Below are positions 53,103 through 60,397 of a stretch of DNA of 64,000 bases, in pieces. Position numbers and translations under genes: made by a program. The notes beneath the pieces were generated by a model. The model saw only the letters and a program-made list of their open reading frames with translations. It was not told the origin of the DNA and searched no databases. The DNA is taken from the NCBI GenBank assembly GCA_964509425.1, contig CAZDWZ010000003.1, positions 310,001 to 374,000 of the forward strand. The letters are read 5' to 3'. Numbering within the stretch: position 1 is the first letter of the stretch; each line of letters begins with the position of its first letter. The stretch comes from CAZDWZ01 sp964509425. GTDB lineage: Bacteria > Bdellovibrionota_C > UBA2361 > SZUA-149 > CAZDWZ01.

Positions 53103-54329
53103 ATGCGGCTGATTCTTGCAATTCTCATCTCTCTAGTTTTCGTGTCACCGGCTTTGAGCCAGGGCGCTCGGGGTCCGCACGGCATGGCGATTCAGTCAGA
53201 GAACTGGAATTGCAACGCATGGTTTTCAACCTTTGCGGGGGCCGCCGAAGTCAACTTTCCTTACCTACACAACACCTTCGGAAATCGGACGTCCTGTCTG
53301 GCCGCTACCCTTTCTCTTCCTCAGAGCAAAATTGTGCAGCTCATCCTCACGAACTATCCCGGCCTGAAGAATCGGAGACTTCAGCCGCATGAGGCGATGT
53401 ATGGATACGACACCGCGCGATTCTGCCGAGGGCTCGAAGATTGGGAGACGGAGACGATCGTCCGAGTTCAGAACAACGCCGCGGCTGCGTTCTATGATCT
53501 CGTTCCATATCTCCGGCCTCAACACGAACTTTGGATTAACCCGGATTTGGAGAGCGGTTGTGATGCATACCAGCAAGGGCAGTATATCCGGGCAATTCGA
53601 CCAATCTTTGAAACGCTGCCTGTTGCTGCTGTCAGATTTGTTTCTTACGGAACGCTTGCGCCAGGAGCCGATTTCTACGAAGCCGACCACGGAAAGTTCG
53701 ACTGCCACGGGGATCCCCGGTGCATCAAAACGAATGACGGATCTCCTGTTACCGACTGGCGCAAGTTCTTCTCGGGCACCTATGCAGCCGCGTGGGGCCA
53801 TCGTGTTAGATCAAACTGCTTGGGGGTTGGACCTTGGATCTTCCCCGTTCTCCGCAAAAATTGCTGGAATTTGATTGACGCGAATTACCTCCGGGCTCAC
53901 ATGCCGAAGGTAAAGACGAAGCCGTCAACGCCGCTTCCTCCGGCTCCGACTCCTCGGCCGACTCCGTTCGATCCGCCCGCACTCGACTTCAGGGACATGG
54001 ACGGATGCGCCGAGCAAACGCACTCCTCCGATGGTCCGGGGAACTTCGTCTGGAAGGAGAGCGAGACCAAGCGGAACCGGAAAGGGCAGAAGGTAGCGAT
54101 TGCCGTTTTCTCGACTCGCTTCAAGAAGCCCGCACGATTCAAGCGCGTCTTCCTCATGCGCCATGGAGTGAACATCTCCGAGATGACTTTCGTTTACCAC
54201 CTAGCAGACGGAACGAATCGTCAGGTATGGCGCACTGAAATCGCTCCGCTCGAGCTACCCTTCTACCCCGTGCTTCATGCGGACAACGTCTGCACGATTC
54301 TCGCAAACCCTAAGACCAGGAATGACTAG
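53103..54329 (+). CDS. Exported phage-encoded protein of unknown function, 408 aa
   Basis: Clear signal peptide (MRLILAILISLVFVSPALSQ, cleavage about residue 20). The mature part has paired cysteines (about ten), consistent with oxidation outside the cytosol. A central segment up to residue 285 looks like a globular enzyme-like domain (RFVSYGTLAPGADFYEADHG, HDPRC-like CHGDPRC). A Pro-rich linker follows (PLPPAPTPRPTPFDPP), then a C-terminal beta domain. Placed between tail genes but with its own promoter motif and unlike a virion protein: a lysogeny-expressed secreted protein is possible. No family recognised. Confidence 0.75.
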   Translation: MRLILAILISLVFVSPALSQGARGPHGMAIQSENWNCNAWFSTFAGAAEVNFPYLHNTFGNRTSCLAATLSLPQSKIVQLILTNYPGLKNRRLQPHEAMYGYDTARFCRGLEDWETETIVRVQNNAAAAFYDLVPYLRPQHELWINPDLESGCDAYQQGQYIRAIRPIFETLPVAAVRFVSYGTLAPGADFYEADHGKFDCHGDPRCIKTNDGSPVTDWRKFFSGTYAAAWGHRVRSNCLGVGPWIFPVLRKNCWNLIDANYLRAHMPKVKTKPSTPLPPAPTPRPTPFDPPALDFRDMDGCAEQTHSSDGPGNFVWKESETKRNRKGQKVAIAVFSTRFKKPARFKRVFLMRHGVNISEMTFVYHLADGTNRQVWRTEIAPLELPFYPVLHADNVCTILANPKTRND

Positions 54330-54547
54330 TGGAACAGCTCGTCATTAAAACGAAGGAGACGAAGGTCTCTAGCGAGGGCGTCCGGTCGACGCACACAGAG
54401 TACAAGAACGCTCAGCGCGTGGATTGTCTGATTCAGATTCCAGCGCTTCGTGTGTTTCAGAAGATTGAAGGCAAGAGAGTAGGGCGCGTCTGGCCGCGCT
54501 TTGGTGCGATCTACGCACCGATTTTTGGCAAGAAGGAGAAGAAGTAA
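54329..54547 (+). CDS. Small phage protein, 72 aa
   Basis: GTG start on the last base of the exported gene. Basic, with KETKVSSEGVRSTHTEY and a Lys-rich end. Unknown. Tightly packed with neighbours on both sides. Confidence 0.6.
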   Translation: MEQLVIKTKETKVSSEGVRSTHTEYKNAQRVDCLIQIPALRVFQKIEGKRVGRVWPRFGAIYAPIFGKKEKK

Positions 54548-54966
54548 TGGCGAGTGGTGTTTATAATCAGTTCAAGACCGAGATCATGAAGGGGACGGTC
54601 AACCTGACCTCCGACTCGATCAAGGAAATTCTTCTCAACAACTCGCATTCGTTTAACGCTGACAACGATGCGTATTCAGATATCTCGGCGAACGAACTCG
54701 CGACCGCGGGCGGATACACCCAGAACACGAAGACTGTCGGAAGCCCTACGGTGACGGTGGATGACACCGACGATGAAGGCGTATTTGATGCCGCGGATAC
54801 TTCGTGGACTTCGGCGACGTTTAGCGCCTACCACAACGCGAAATACGACGATACTCACGCATCGAATATCCTCATTTGCTCTCACGACTTCGGTGGGGTT
54901 CAGACCGTTACGTCAGGCACCTTCACAATTCAATACGCCGCAGAAGGCATCATCAATATCAACTGA
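54547..54966 (+). CDS. Phage tail/fibre-region protein, 139 aa
   Basis: Starts at the last base of the previous gene. Beta-rich with VNLTSDSIKEILLNNSHS and a long Asp/Thr/Ser-rich middle; repeated xxxTFTIQYAAEG-like end. This pattern is common in small phage structural proteins of unclear role. Confidence 0.65.
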   Translation: MASGVYNQFKTEIMKGTVNLTSDSIKEILLNNSHSFNADNDAYSDISANELATAGGYTQNTKTVGSPTVTVDDTDDEGVFDAADTSWTSATFSAYHNAKYDDTHASNILICSHDFGGVQTVTSGTFTIQYAAEGIININ

Positions 54967-54972
54967 GGTACC

Positions 54973-55203
54973 ATGAAGCTTCGAGACATTTTCGATCGTG
55001 CGGCGGCAATCAAGTTCATTGAATCTCACCTCGGCGGGGAGAAGCCTGAGAAGGGTGCTTCCTCGCGGATTGCGGGTAGCGAGCTTGAACTCCGACCCGT
55101 GGAAGAGGGAGACGTTGAGATGATGGTCATCGGCGACACCCCATACGGAATCCCGGAAGGATATCTTTCCGATCTCCTGTATCCGCCGAAAGCACCGGAA
55201 TAA
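54973..55203 (+). CDS. Phage hypothetical protein, 76 aa
   Basis: Acidic, with a short helical start (LRDIFDRAAAIKFIESH). Six bp downstream of the preceding stop. Unknown. Confidence 0.55.
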   Translation: MKLRDIFDRAAAIKFIESHLGGEKPEKGASSRIAGSELELRPVEEGDVEMMVIGDTPYGIPEGYLSDLLYPPKAPE

Positions 55204-55209
55204 GCATGA

Positions 55210-56739
55210 ATGGCCGTTTCCGAACCCGTTGTAGAGTTCGTTTCGAATGCTGATGCGTCAAGCTACACGCATACGTCCTCGTTTACTCCGGCCGCTAATT
55301 CAGTAATCCTCATCTTCGTCACGGCGACGGCTTGCACGTTGTCGGCTCCTACGATCAGCGGCGGGTCCGGATGGTCCATCGCTCCGGACATCGAAGCGAA
55401 CTGCACCTTTAACAGCGGCGTCAGCTCCATCTATGCGTTTATCGGCGTAGCTGGCGCGTCCCCGGGTTCGTTCACCTGCACATTCGATTGCACTGGAGAT
55501 CCGGCGACCGGCTGCACGATGTCGTTTCTCCAGTTCACCGGCGCGAACACGACGACCCCGCTGGCTCAGTTCAAAATCAAGAACTCGACGGCGAGCACTA
55601 ACCCCTCAATCACTGCCGATTCGAATCTCCAGACCGGGAACGCCTACGCGCTTTGTGTCGCGAACCCGGCAAACCCGGCCGGAATCACCGAGACGACGAA
55701 CTGGACCGAGACCGTTGACACTGGCCACACCTCGCCGACAACCGGGGTATTCGTCCAGTATCGAGACGGCGGGGAGTCCGGAGCGACGGTCACGACCACG
55801 CGCGCGGGGAGCGTCAACCACGGAATTATTCTCATCGAGATTGCGGCCGGCTCAGCGGACAAGACCGTGAACCCTTCAGCGCTCTCTTGTATCGCTTCGG
55901 TTCTGACGCCAGCGAACCCGGTCACTCATCTCGCAGGTGTGTTGTCGGCAACGGCAACGGCTCAAGCGGCAATCCCTCTCGTCACTCATCTCGCGGCGGT
56001 CCTGTCCGCGCTCGGGTCTCTGCCCGGGGTAACGCTCAAGATCGACACCGTCCAATCGGTCGGCGTTCTGAGTGTGACCTCAAGCCTTCCGGGAATGGTG
56101 CCGGTGGTGATTCATGCGCCTGCAGCGCTCTCCGCACTGAGCTCCGTTTTGGCGTTACTGCCAAAAGTCGATGTGTTCCCGCTGGCTCTGGAGGCGGTAG
56201 CGTCCCTCGAAAATCCCGGGATCCAAACCGGTGGAAATGCAACGGTGCTTCCCGGGGTACTCGAGGTCGACAGTGCTGTGATCGCCCTGCTGCCGTATGT
56301 GTTGAAGGAAGTCTCCGCGATCACCGCGACCGCCAATCCGATCGCTCCGGTGCCGACGATTGCGGTTCCCGTCAGTGCGCTTTCGGCCTTATCTTCAGCG
56401 GTGGGCCCGATCTTCTCGCTCTCGGTCTCTCCAGCGGTGCTCTCAGCAATCGCTTCGCTTCAAGCGGAAACGCCCCAGGTAACGCTCAGCCCCTCGGCCC
56501 TTGCCTCTATCGCGAGCACGATTCAGCCGGGAGCCTATGAGGTTATTGCCCTCGTTTCGGTACTCGAGATTGATGCAAACGTCCTCAGCCCCACAATTGA
56601 GGCGGACTTCCAGGAAGACATCCCGATCCGGACGGGGACAGCGAACCCTCGAAGCTTCGAGGAATCGGGAAGACCTCGGATCTATGCCGTCATCTCCCGA
56701 ACCCGCGAGTTCGTCTCCCTCGGCAAGAACCGCCGCTAA
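55210..56739 (+). CDS. Repetitive phage fibre-like protein, 509 aa
   Basis: Residues 1-215 are a beta-rich Thr/Ser domain. Residues about 215-450 consist of roughly ten repeats of about 24 residues with a shared pattern of VxPxALSAxASLLxxxP (for example VNPSALSCIASVLTP, VSPAVLSAIASLQAETP, LSPSALASIASTIQP). A basic tail follows (RTREFVSLGKNRR). The repeat suggests an elongated fibre or surface stalk that could vary in length. A promoter-like motif begins at its stop codon. Confidence 0.7.
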   Translation: MAVSEPVVEFVSNADASSYTHTSSFTPAANSVILIFVTATACTLSAPTISGGSGWSIAPDIEANCTFNSGVSSIYAFIGVAGASPGSFTCTFDCTGDPATGCTMSFLQFTGANTTTPLAQFKIKNSTASTNPSITADSNLQTGNAYALCVANPANPAGITETTNWTETVDTGHTSPTTGVFVQYRDGGESGATVTTTRAGSVNHGIILIEIAAGSADKTVNPSALSCIASVLTPANPVTHLAGVLSATATAQAAIPLVTHLAAVLSALGSLPGVTLKIDTVQSVGVLSVTSSLPGMVPVVIHAPAALSALSSVLALLPKVDVFPLALEAVASLENPGIQTGGNATVLPGVLEVDSAVIALLPYVLKEVSAITATANPIAPVPTIAVPVSALSALSSAVGPIFSLSVSPAVLSAIASLQAETPQVTLSPSALASIASTIQPGAYEVIALVSVLEIDANVLSPTIEADFQEDIPIRTGTANPRSFEESGRPRIYAVISRTREFVSLGKNRR

Positions 56740-56742
56740 CCA

Positions 56743-56771
56743 TTTGTACGCCGCTCTCCCGGGCGCAGAAT
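56743..56771 (+). promoter_or_regulatory. Phage promoter-like motif, TTTGTA-17-CAGAAT
   Basis: TTTGTA (56743-56748) and CAGAAT (56766-56771) with 17 bp between, in the same TAACCATTTGTAC context as at 53051. It ends 6 bp before the ATG of the next gene, so transcripts would be nearly leaderless if used. Confidence 0.45.
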
Positions 56772-56777
56772 GCCCAC

Positions 56778-57101
56778 ATGGGGTTACTCGAATTTGAGGC
56801 ACTGCAAGGGGAGAACAACGCTTACGGCGTGAATCTCTCGGGGTCGTTACCGGAAGGCGTCACGCTGTCCGGGAGCGCTGGCACTGCGGCCGTTTACGAT
56901 GAGTTCGAAGTCGAATGCACGGCGGTGATTCTCGCGGACTCCGCGGTGACAACGAGCTCAGAAACGAACGTCGCCACGCTAACGCTGAAGACCGGGCACA
57001 AGCCGGCCGGAATCTACCGTGTTCGGCTGACGTTGCCGCAAAGCAACTCCAAGACAATTCAGGAGGACGTGACGCTTGTTATCCGGGAAGTGGCAGTCTG
57101 A
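56778..57101 (+). CDS. Ig-like beta-sandwich phage protein, 107 aa
   Basis: Short all-beta protein (VNLSGSLPEGVTLSGSAGTA, ATLTLKTGHKPAGIYRVRLTL) resembling a bacterial Ig-like fold used in tail proteins. Function unknown. Confidence 0.65.
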   Translation: MGLLEFEALQGENNAYGVNLSGSLPEGVTLSGSAGTAAVYDEFEVECTAVILADSAVTTSSETNVATLTLKTGHKPAGIYRVRLTLPQSNSKTIQEDVTLVIREVAV

Positions 57102-57123
57102 GAGAGCAAAAGGTGAGGGGACA

Positions 57124-57423
57124 ATGGTAAGCTGGGTCAAAGAATACATCTTCAAAAAGTTTCTCGTTGGGTTTCTGAAGAAGCTCGAGGGATACAAAAC
57201 CTTGATGGGTTTCATCGTCCTCGTGTGCTCTGTTCTCGCGGGGCAGTTCCCCGAGTTCGCCCACATCTTTCAGTACGCCGTTGAATACCTCCTCACGCTC
57301 GGTGCTCCGGATTTCACTCACCTCGGTGTTGGGACGGTGCTTATCGGAATCATCGATAAGCTTCGGCGGTACGTGAAGGACAAGCGGCTTGAGGCCGAAG
57401 GCGATGAAGTGCCGAAAGAATGA
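57124..57423 (+). CDS. Holin-like phage membrane protein, 99 aa
   Basis: From ATG at 57124 with GAGGGGAC upstream; the frame is open to 57076. Amphipathic start (MVSWVKEYIFKKFLVGFLKKL), one clear membrane helix (about 27-45, TLMGFIVLVCSVLAGQF), a second hydrophobic segment (about 66-80), and a charged tail. This small two-helix layout suits a holin for the lysozyme at 33183, but they are far apart, so the role is inferred. Confidence 0.55.
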   Translation: MVSWVKEYIFKKFLVGFLKKLEGYKTLMGFIVLVCSVLAGQFPEFAHIFQYAVEYLLTLGAPDFTHLGVGTVLIGIIDKLRRYVKDKRLEAEGDEVPKE

Positions 57424-57511
57424 CGAGGACCGGGAAATCATCTTCCCGCTGACGTGGCTATTCGAGCTGATATGGGACTCCGTCAAAGATACCGTCAAGC
57501 GCTGGTTCTAA
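57404..57511 (+). CDS. Possible 35-residue phage microprotein
   Basis: ATG 57404 to TAA 57511 in a frame of its own, overlapping the 3' end of the holin-like gene and the start of the FN3-like gene. The peptide (ending LTWLFELIWDSVKDTVKRWF) is strongly amphipathic. Ribosome binding site is weak. It may be spurious. Confidence 0.3.
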   Translation: MKCRKNDEDREIIFPLTWLFELIWDSVKDTVKRWF

Positions 57512-57795
57512 TCTTCGGCGCGGTTCTGTTTACGTGGAACGCGAGTCCGTCCGAAGGCGTCGTGGGCTATCGCATCCACGTAGGGCCTAAAGCCGGACAA
57601 TACTCCCAGACCATCAATGTCTCAGGCGGCGACACTCTGTCAGTGGAAGTCGAAGTCGACACCACACAACGCAAATTTGCGGCTCTCAGGTCCGTGGACG
57701 AATGGGGGCAAGTGAGCGAGCTGTCCGAGGAGATCAGCTTCGGAGGTAGCCCGCTGCCCCCTTTTTCGTTCAAAGCACGACCGGCAAAAAGATGA
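57472..57795 (+). CDS. Exported fibronectin type III-like protein
   Basis: About 107 residues from ATG 57472 (the frame is open from 57454). Signal-like N-terminus (RQALVLIFGAVLFTW), then one fibronectin type III domain: VLFTWNASPSEGVVGYRIHVG and FAALRSVDEWGQVSELSEEI are the typical opening and closing strands. Extracellular binding is possible; partner unknown. Confidence 0.6.
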   Translation: MGLRQRYRQALVLIFGAVLFTWNASPSEGVVGYRIHVGPKAGQYSQTINVSGGDTLSVEVEVDTTQRKFAALRSVDEWGQVSELSEEISFGGSPLPPFSFKARPAKR

Positions 57796-57832
57796 TCTGC
57801 GTTCGCCGCTCACCGGGGATTTACGGATCCCG

Positions 57833-58105
57833 ATGAAAGGGGAATTGATCGACCTGGATTCAAAGCGTCCGCACACTTCCGGGCCTGTCGTCTGTCTCGA
57901 GTGCAAACACAAATGGACTGGCGTTATTCCGGTCGGCACAACCTCGGTTCAGTGCCCCAACTGCGGGACAGCCAAGGGGACGAGGGAAGGATTCGTGTGT
58001 CCTCCTGACTTCACTTTCTATGAGTGCCCTTGCGGAAATTACCACTTCTTCATTGGGGTGGATGGCGCGATCTGTTGCTGTTGCGGGAAGTCCGCGAGCT
58101 TCTGA
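57833..58105 (+). CDS. Phage zinc-ribbon protein, 90 aa
   Basis: Several CxxC pairs: CLECKHKW, CPNCGTAKG, CPPDF...CPCGNYH and CCCCGKS. These suggest one or two zinc ribbons. Small zinc-ribbon proteins are common among phage accessory genes; nucleic acid binding is inferred. Confidence 0.7.
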   Translation: MKGELIDLDSKRPHTSGPVVCLECKHKWTGVIPVGTTSVQCPNCGTAKGTREGFVCPPDFTFYECPCGNYHFFIGVDGAICCCCGKSASF

Positions 58106-58171
58106 GTTCTTTCACCTCTCGATACGGGCAGAGACCAGGCCCAAAGGTCACATCACTCGAGAGGTTCACTC

Positions 58172-58252
58172 ATGTCTAGATTCAAGCGCCGGAAGTTCAA
58201 CGGGCAGATGAGGCACCGCAGAAAAAAACGGCATCATAAGAAGCGGCGGTGA
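58172..58252 (+). CDS. 26-residue very basic peptide
   Basis: ATG 58172, with CGAGAGG seven bases upstream, to TGA 58252. The peptide has 15 Lys/Arg and 3 His in 26 residues and no acidic residue (starts MSRFKRRKFN, ends KKRHHKKRR). It is the last rightward gene before the convergent junction. A nucleic-acid-binding role is suggested by charge only; similarly basic short proteins pack DNA in some phages. It is too short for most gene callers. Confidence 0.5.
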   Translation: MSRFKRRKFNGQMRHRRKKRHHKKRR

Positions 58253-58270
58253 GAAATGAAGAGAAATGAA

Positions 58271-58342
58271 GGGAGTCCGCCAGCGACTTTCTGGATCGCT
58301 GGTTGATGAGAGGCGGGGTCATCACTTCCCGCCCGGACTCCC
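58271..58342. repeat. Multi-branched inverted-repeat structure at the convergent junction
   Basis: Outer stem GGGAGTCCG (58271-58279) with CGGACTCCC (58334-58342), 9 bp. Inside: CCAGCGA (58280-58286) with TCGCTGG (58296-58302); then two mutually exclusive stems, TGATGA/TCATCA (58304-58309 with 58319-58324) or GGCGGG/CCCGCC (58312-58317 with 58328-58333). It is tRNA-sized but does not form an anticodon arm or T-arm on either strand. May be a bidirectional terminator or a structured RNA. Confidence 0.7.
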
Positions 58343-58353
58343 ACAGAGATGAA

Positions 58354-58424
58354 CGCACTGGCGAGGAATTGAACCCCATCCCGCGGGTTTGGAATCCGCT
58401 GTGCTACCGTAACACTTCCAGTGC
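58354..58424 (-). tRNA. tRNA-Trp-like gene (anticodon CCA), phage-borne
   Basis: Cloverleaf on the minus strand, 71 nt: acceptor GCACTGG/CCAGTGC (perfect 7 bp), D-arm GTGT/GCAC with a 7-nt loop containing GG, anticodon stem GCGGA/CCCGC (one mismatch), loop TTCCAAA, T-arm TGGGG-TTCAATT-CCTCG, discriminator G, no CCA encoded. Anticodon CCA reads UGG. Unusual: A at position 8 and T at position 14 where most tRNAs have T and A, so function is uncertain. Phage tRNAs are common near such junctions. Confidence 0.75.
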
Positions 58425-58433
58425 AAACCAACC

Positions 58434-58457
58434 CCCGAGAGAAAGGAAGCTCTCGGG
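58434..58457 (-). terminator. Hairpin between the leftward genes and the tRNA
   Basis: CCCGAGAG (58434-58441) pairs with CTCTCGGG (58450-58457), 8-nt loop. On the minus strand GGTTGGTTT follows, only weakly U-rich. It may end the leftward operon or mark an RNA processing site upstream of the tRNA. Confidence 0.5.
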
Positions 58458-58471
58458 TATGAAATCAAGCG

Positions 58472-58936
58472 TCACGACGACTTCACCATAGAAGGGTTAG
58501 ACGGCCCGGTCTCTCCCTTCACCATTTTTCGCCTCTCGCACACGCGAATATAATCTTCTACTCGATCCCACGCCTTCATCCAGCCTTTACGCTCTGGGTC
58601 GTCTCTCGAGCCGTCGCCCCGGGCCATGAAGAGGATTTGCTTTAGCCCCTCCCAGCAATCGGGATAGTCTTCCAGTTCACGAATCCTATTGAGCATCCTA
58701 TCGTAAAGTTCGCTTACGTCACGGATCGCACCATCGGACCAAGGAGAGTCAGGCGTGTCCACCTCTCGAATCCACTCCTTTAAATCGAACCCTTTGTCCC
58801 CGGGATTAGGCGCGCGTTTCGGGAAGAAAAGACAAAGCTCTTCGACGGAGATCTTTCCGTCCTTGAAGAATTCTAGCGCTTGCTCCGGTGTCTCGACAGT
58901 GCCCCAGCGGTTTTCTATTTTCGGCAATTCGCTCAT
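58472..58936 (-). CDS. Phage protein of unknown function, paralogue A
   Basis: 154 residues, acidic. Shares with the neighbouring gene product the order (D/E)GKI, GFDL and xELxxxMLxRIRELE, so the two arose by duplication. Rest divergent; no family recognised. Last gene of the leftward operon. Confidence 0.65.
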   Translation of the reverse strand: MSELPKIENRWGTVETPEQALEFFKDGKISVEELCLFFPKRAPNPGDKGFDLKEWIREVDTPDSPWSDGAIRDVSELYDRMLNRIRELEDYPDCWEGLKQILFMARGDGSRDDPERKGWMKAWDRVEDYIRVCERRKMVKGETGPSNPSMVKSS

Positions 58937-58940
58937 AGCT

Positions 58941-59390
58941 CTAATCCTTCACCTTTGCTTCCATGAACTCCAGCACTTTCCCGTAAGCCTTCGCTTCATA
59001 TTCTGCCGCCGACCTCGGGCTAATCGTGAAGTTAGAGCGAGGGTCAGTGCGTCGAAAGTCTGCTGTGTCCTGTGCGCTCTTCTGTTCTCGCAGGAGGTAA
59101 TCACGCAGCCGACCGAATCCTAACTCCAGCTCCCGAATCCGGCCGAGCATCGTGGCGTGAAGTTCTCGCACACCGCGCTCGTCAAGGCCCTCACACGAAT
59201 CTCTGCCGCAACTGTCATCGAAATATCTATCCAGATCGAAACCCTGATCCCACGGCTTTTTCTCGCGCATGTTGCTCTCTCCCAAAAAGCTGAACAGACT
59301 TTTGTAATCCAAATCCATCAAATGCGTGAGATACTCTCCGATGATTTTTCCTTCTTGAAAGGCCAGCGTTTTCACCTCTTCATTGCTCAT
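58941..59390 (-). CDS. Phage protein of unknown function, paralogue B
   Basis: 149 residues. Contains EGKIIGEYLTHLMD, GFDLDRYFDD and RELHATMLGRIRELELG, similar to paralogue A. Four bp upstream of it. It overlaps the start of the gene above by 4 bp (ATGA). Confidence 0.65.
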   Translation of the reverse strand: MSNEEVKTLAFQEGKIIGEYLTHLMDLDYKSLFSFLGESNMREKKPWDQGFDLDRYFDDSCGRDSCEGLDERGVRELHATMLGRIRELELGFGRLRDYLLREQKSAQDTADFRRTDPRSNFTISPRSAAEYEAKAYGKVLEFMEAKVKD

Positions 59391-59701
59391 GACTCATCCT
59401 CAACAATGTCTCGCAAATCCACTCCGGTCACGCGCTTGAAAGTTAGCTCCGTCTTCCCGAAACCGAGACCGGCGGTGAAAGCGGCCGACTGCGAATCAAT
59501 CCCCCGCACCAGCGAGCAGTTGTAAGCCTTCGTATAAAGATCCTGCATCGCCGCTCGAGCGGCCCGAAGTTCCGGGACAATCTCAGGGACCGACGAATGC
59601 GGCCGGTCAATTTCCTTCGAGAGCGAGTCAAGAACGACCAGCATCTCCTTAGCCAGTGTCGCGACGTGAGCCGATTGATCTCTTTTCTTCTGGTCCTTCA
59701 T
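59387..59701 (-). CDS. Phage hypothetical protein, 104 aa
   Basis: Helical, with a hydrophilic start (MKDQKKRDQSAHVATLAKEM) and FTAGLGFGKTEL in the second half, which is not a full Walker motif. Translationally coupled to paralogue B. Unknown. Confidence 0.6.
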   Translation of the reverse strand: MKDQKKRDQSAHVATLAKEMLVVLDSLSKEIDRPHSSVPEIVPELRAARAAMQDLYTKAYNCSLVRGIDSQSAAFTAGLGFGKTELTFKRVTGVDLRDIVEDES

Positions 59702-59708
59702 ATCCCCC

Positions 59709-60101
59709 TCACGCCGGATGCACCGTAACCAACACCGGCTTCTTATCCTCCGAGAACACGAACTTGATCCCCAACCACACCTTCACTCCCTCGCGTTCGG
59801 TTCGGCCCTTCTCAAGCGCATCAGTCGCAACTCTCAACAGCCATGACGCCAGACCTTCGTTTTTGAAAGCCCGGTGCATAAGCCACTGACTAGAGCAAAG
59901 CAGTGAGGCCCGGTCAATCGCGTGATTCGAGACTGCGATCCGGTTCTCGGACATGGTTCGGCCACGTCGCGCGAGCTCGTCCTGAGCGAACCGCTTTTGG
60001 TCCTTGTCCTCGGGGGCGCGGATCATCGCCTTCAGATCCTTCAGGGGGATGTGAGTCCAGGGAATGCCAGCGTGTTTTCCTGAACCGCAGTCTTTAGCCA
60101 C
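59709..60101 (-). CDS. Phage hypothetical protein, 130 aa
   Basis: GTG start. Begins AKDCGSGKHAGIPWTHIPLKDL and has a helix RFAQDELARRGRTMSE that resembles a small phage domain (SAF-like exonuclease-associated DUF). The last third is beta-rich (VKVWLGIKFVFSEDKKPVLV). Its first codons share a repeat with the next gene upstream. It overlaps that gene's 3' end by 61 bp. Confidence 0.6.
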   Translation of the reverse strand: MAKDCGSGKHAGIPWTHIPLKDLKAMIRAPEDKDQKRFAQDELARRGRTMSENRIAVSNHAIDRASLLCSSQWLMHRAFKNEGLASWLLRVATDALEKGRTEREGVKVWLGIKFVFSEDKKPVLVTVHPA

Positions 60102-60397
60102 TTACTATTCTCCCAATCTGTTTTGCTTCCTGCTGAGTGGAGCGCTTGAAGAGTAATCTCTGTGAATATCCTCCGGTAATCGTTGAATCTCAGAAATTCT
60201 CCGGTAACTTCTATCGTTGCTGCCGCCATCACATTACAACTCCCGCATTTCGCCCAAATGCGGACGGTAGAGAGCAGCCGGTAGACACTAAGGACCTCCT
60301 TCGTGACCGAAACCCATAACTCCTTGTTCTCGCAGACGGGGCATGGGTGACGATCGGCGGTCGATACAATCATTAGCGAACCGCGGTCTTTAGCCAT
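60041..60397 (-). CDS. Phage zinc-ribbon protein, 118 aa
   Basis: Two CxxC pairs (CPVCENKELW and CGSCNVMAA) give a zinc-ribbon-like domain in the first half. Starts MAKDRGSLM, nearly the same codons as the next gene's start. The 3' end overlaps the downstream gene. Unknown function. Confidence 0.6.
   Translation of the reverse strand: MAKDRGSLMIVSTADRHPCPVCENKELWVSVTKEVLSVYRLLSTVRIWAKCGSCNVMAAATIEVTGEFLRFNDYRRIFTEITLQALHSAGSKTDWENSKWLKTAVQENTLAFPGLTSP

Noticed and set aside
58271..58342. Second tRNA next to tRNA-Trp
   Set aside because: Length and outer stem are tRNA-like, but neither strand gives an anticodon arm or a T-arm with a TTC loop.
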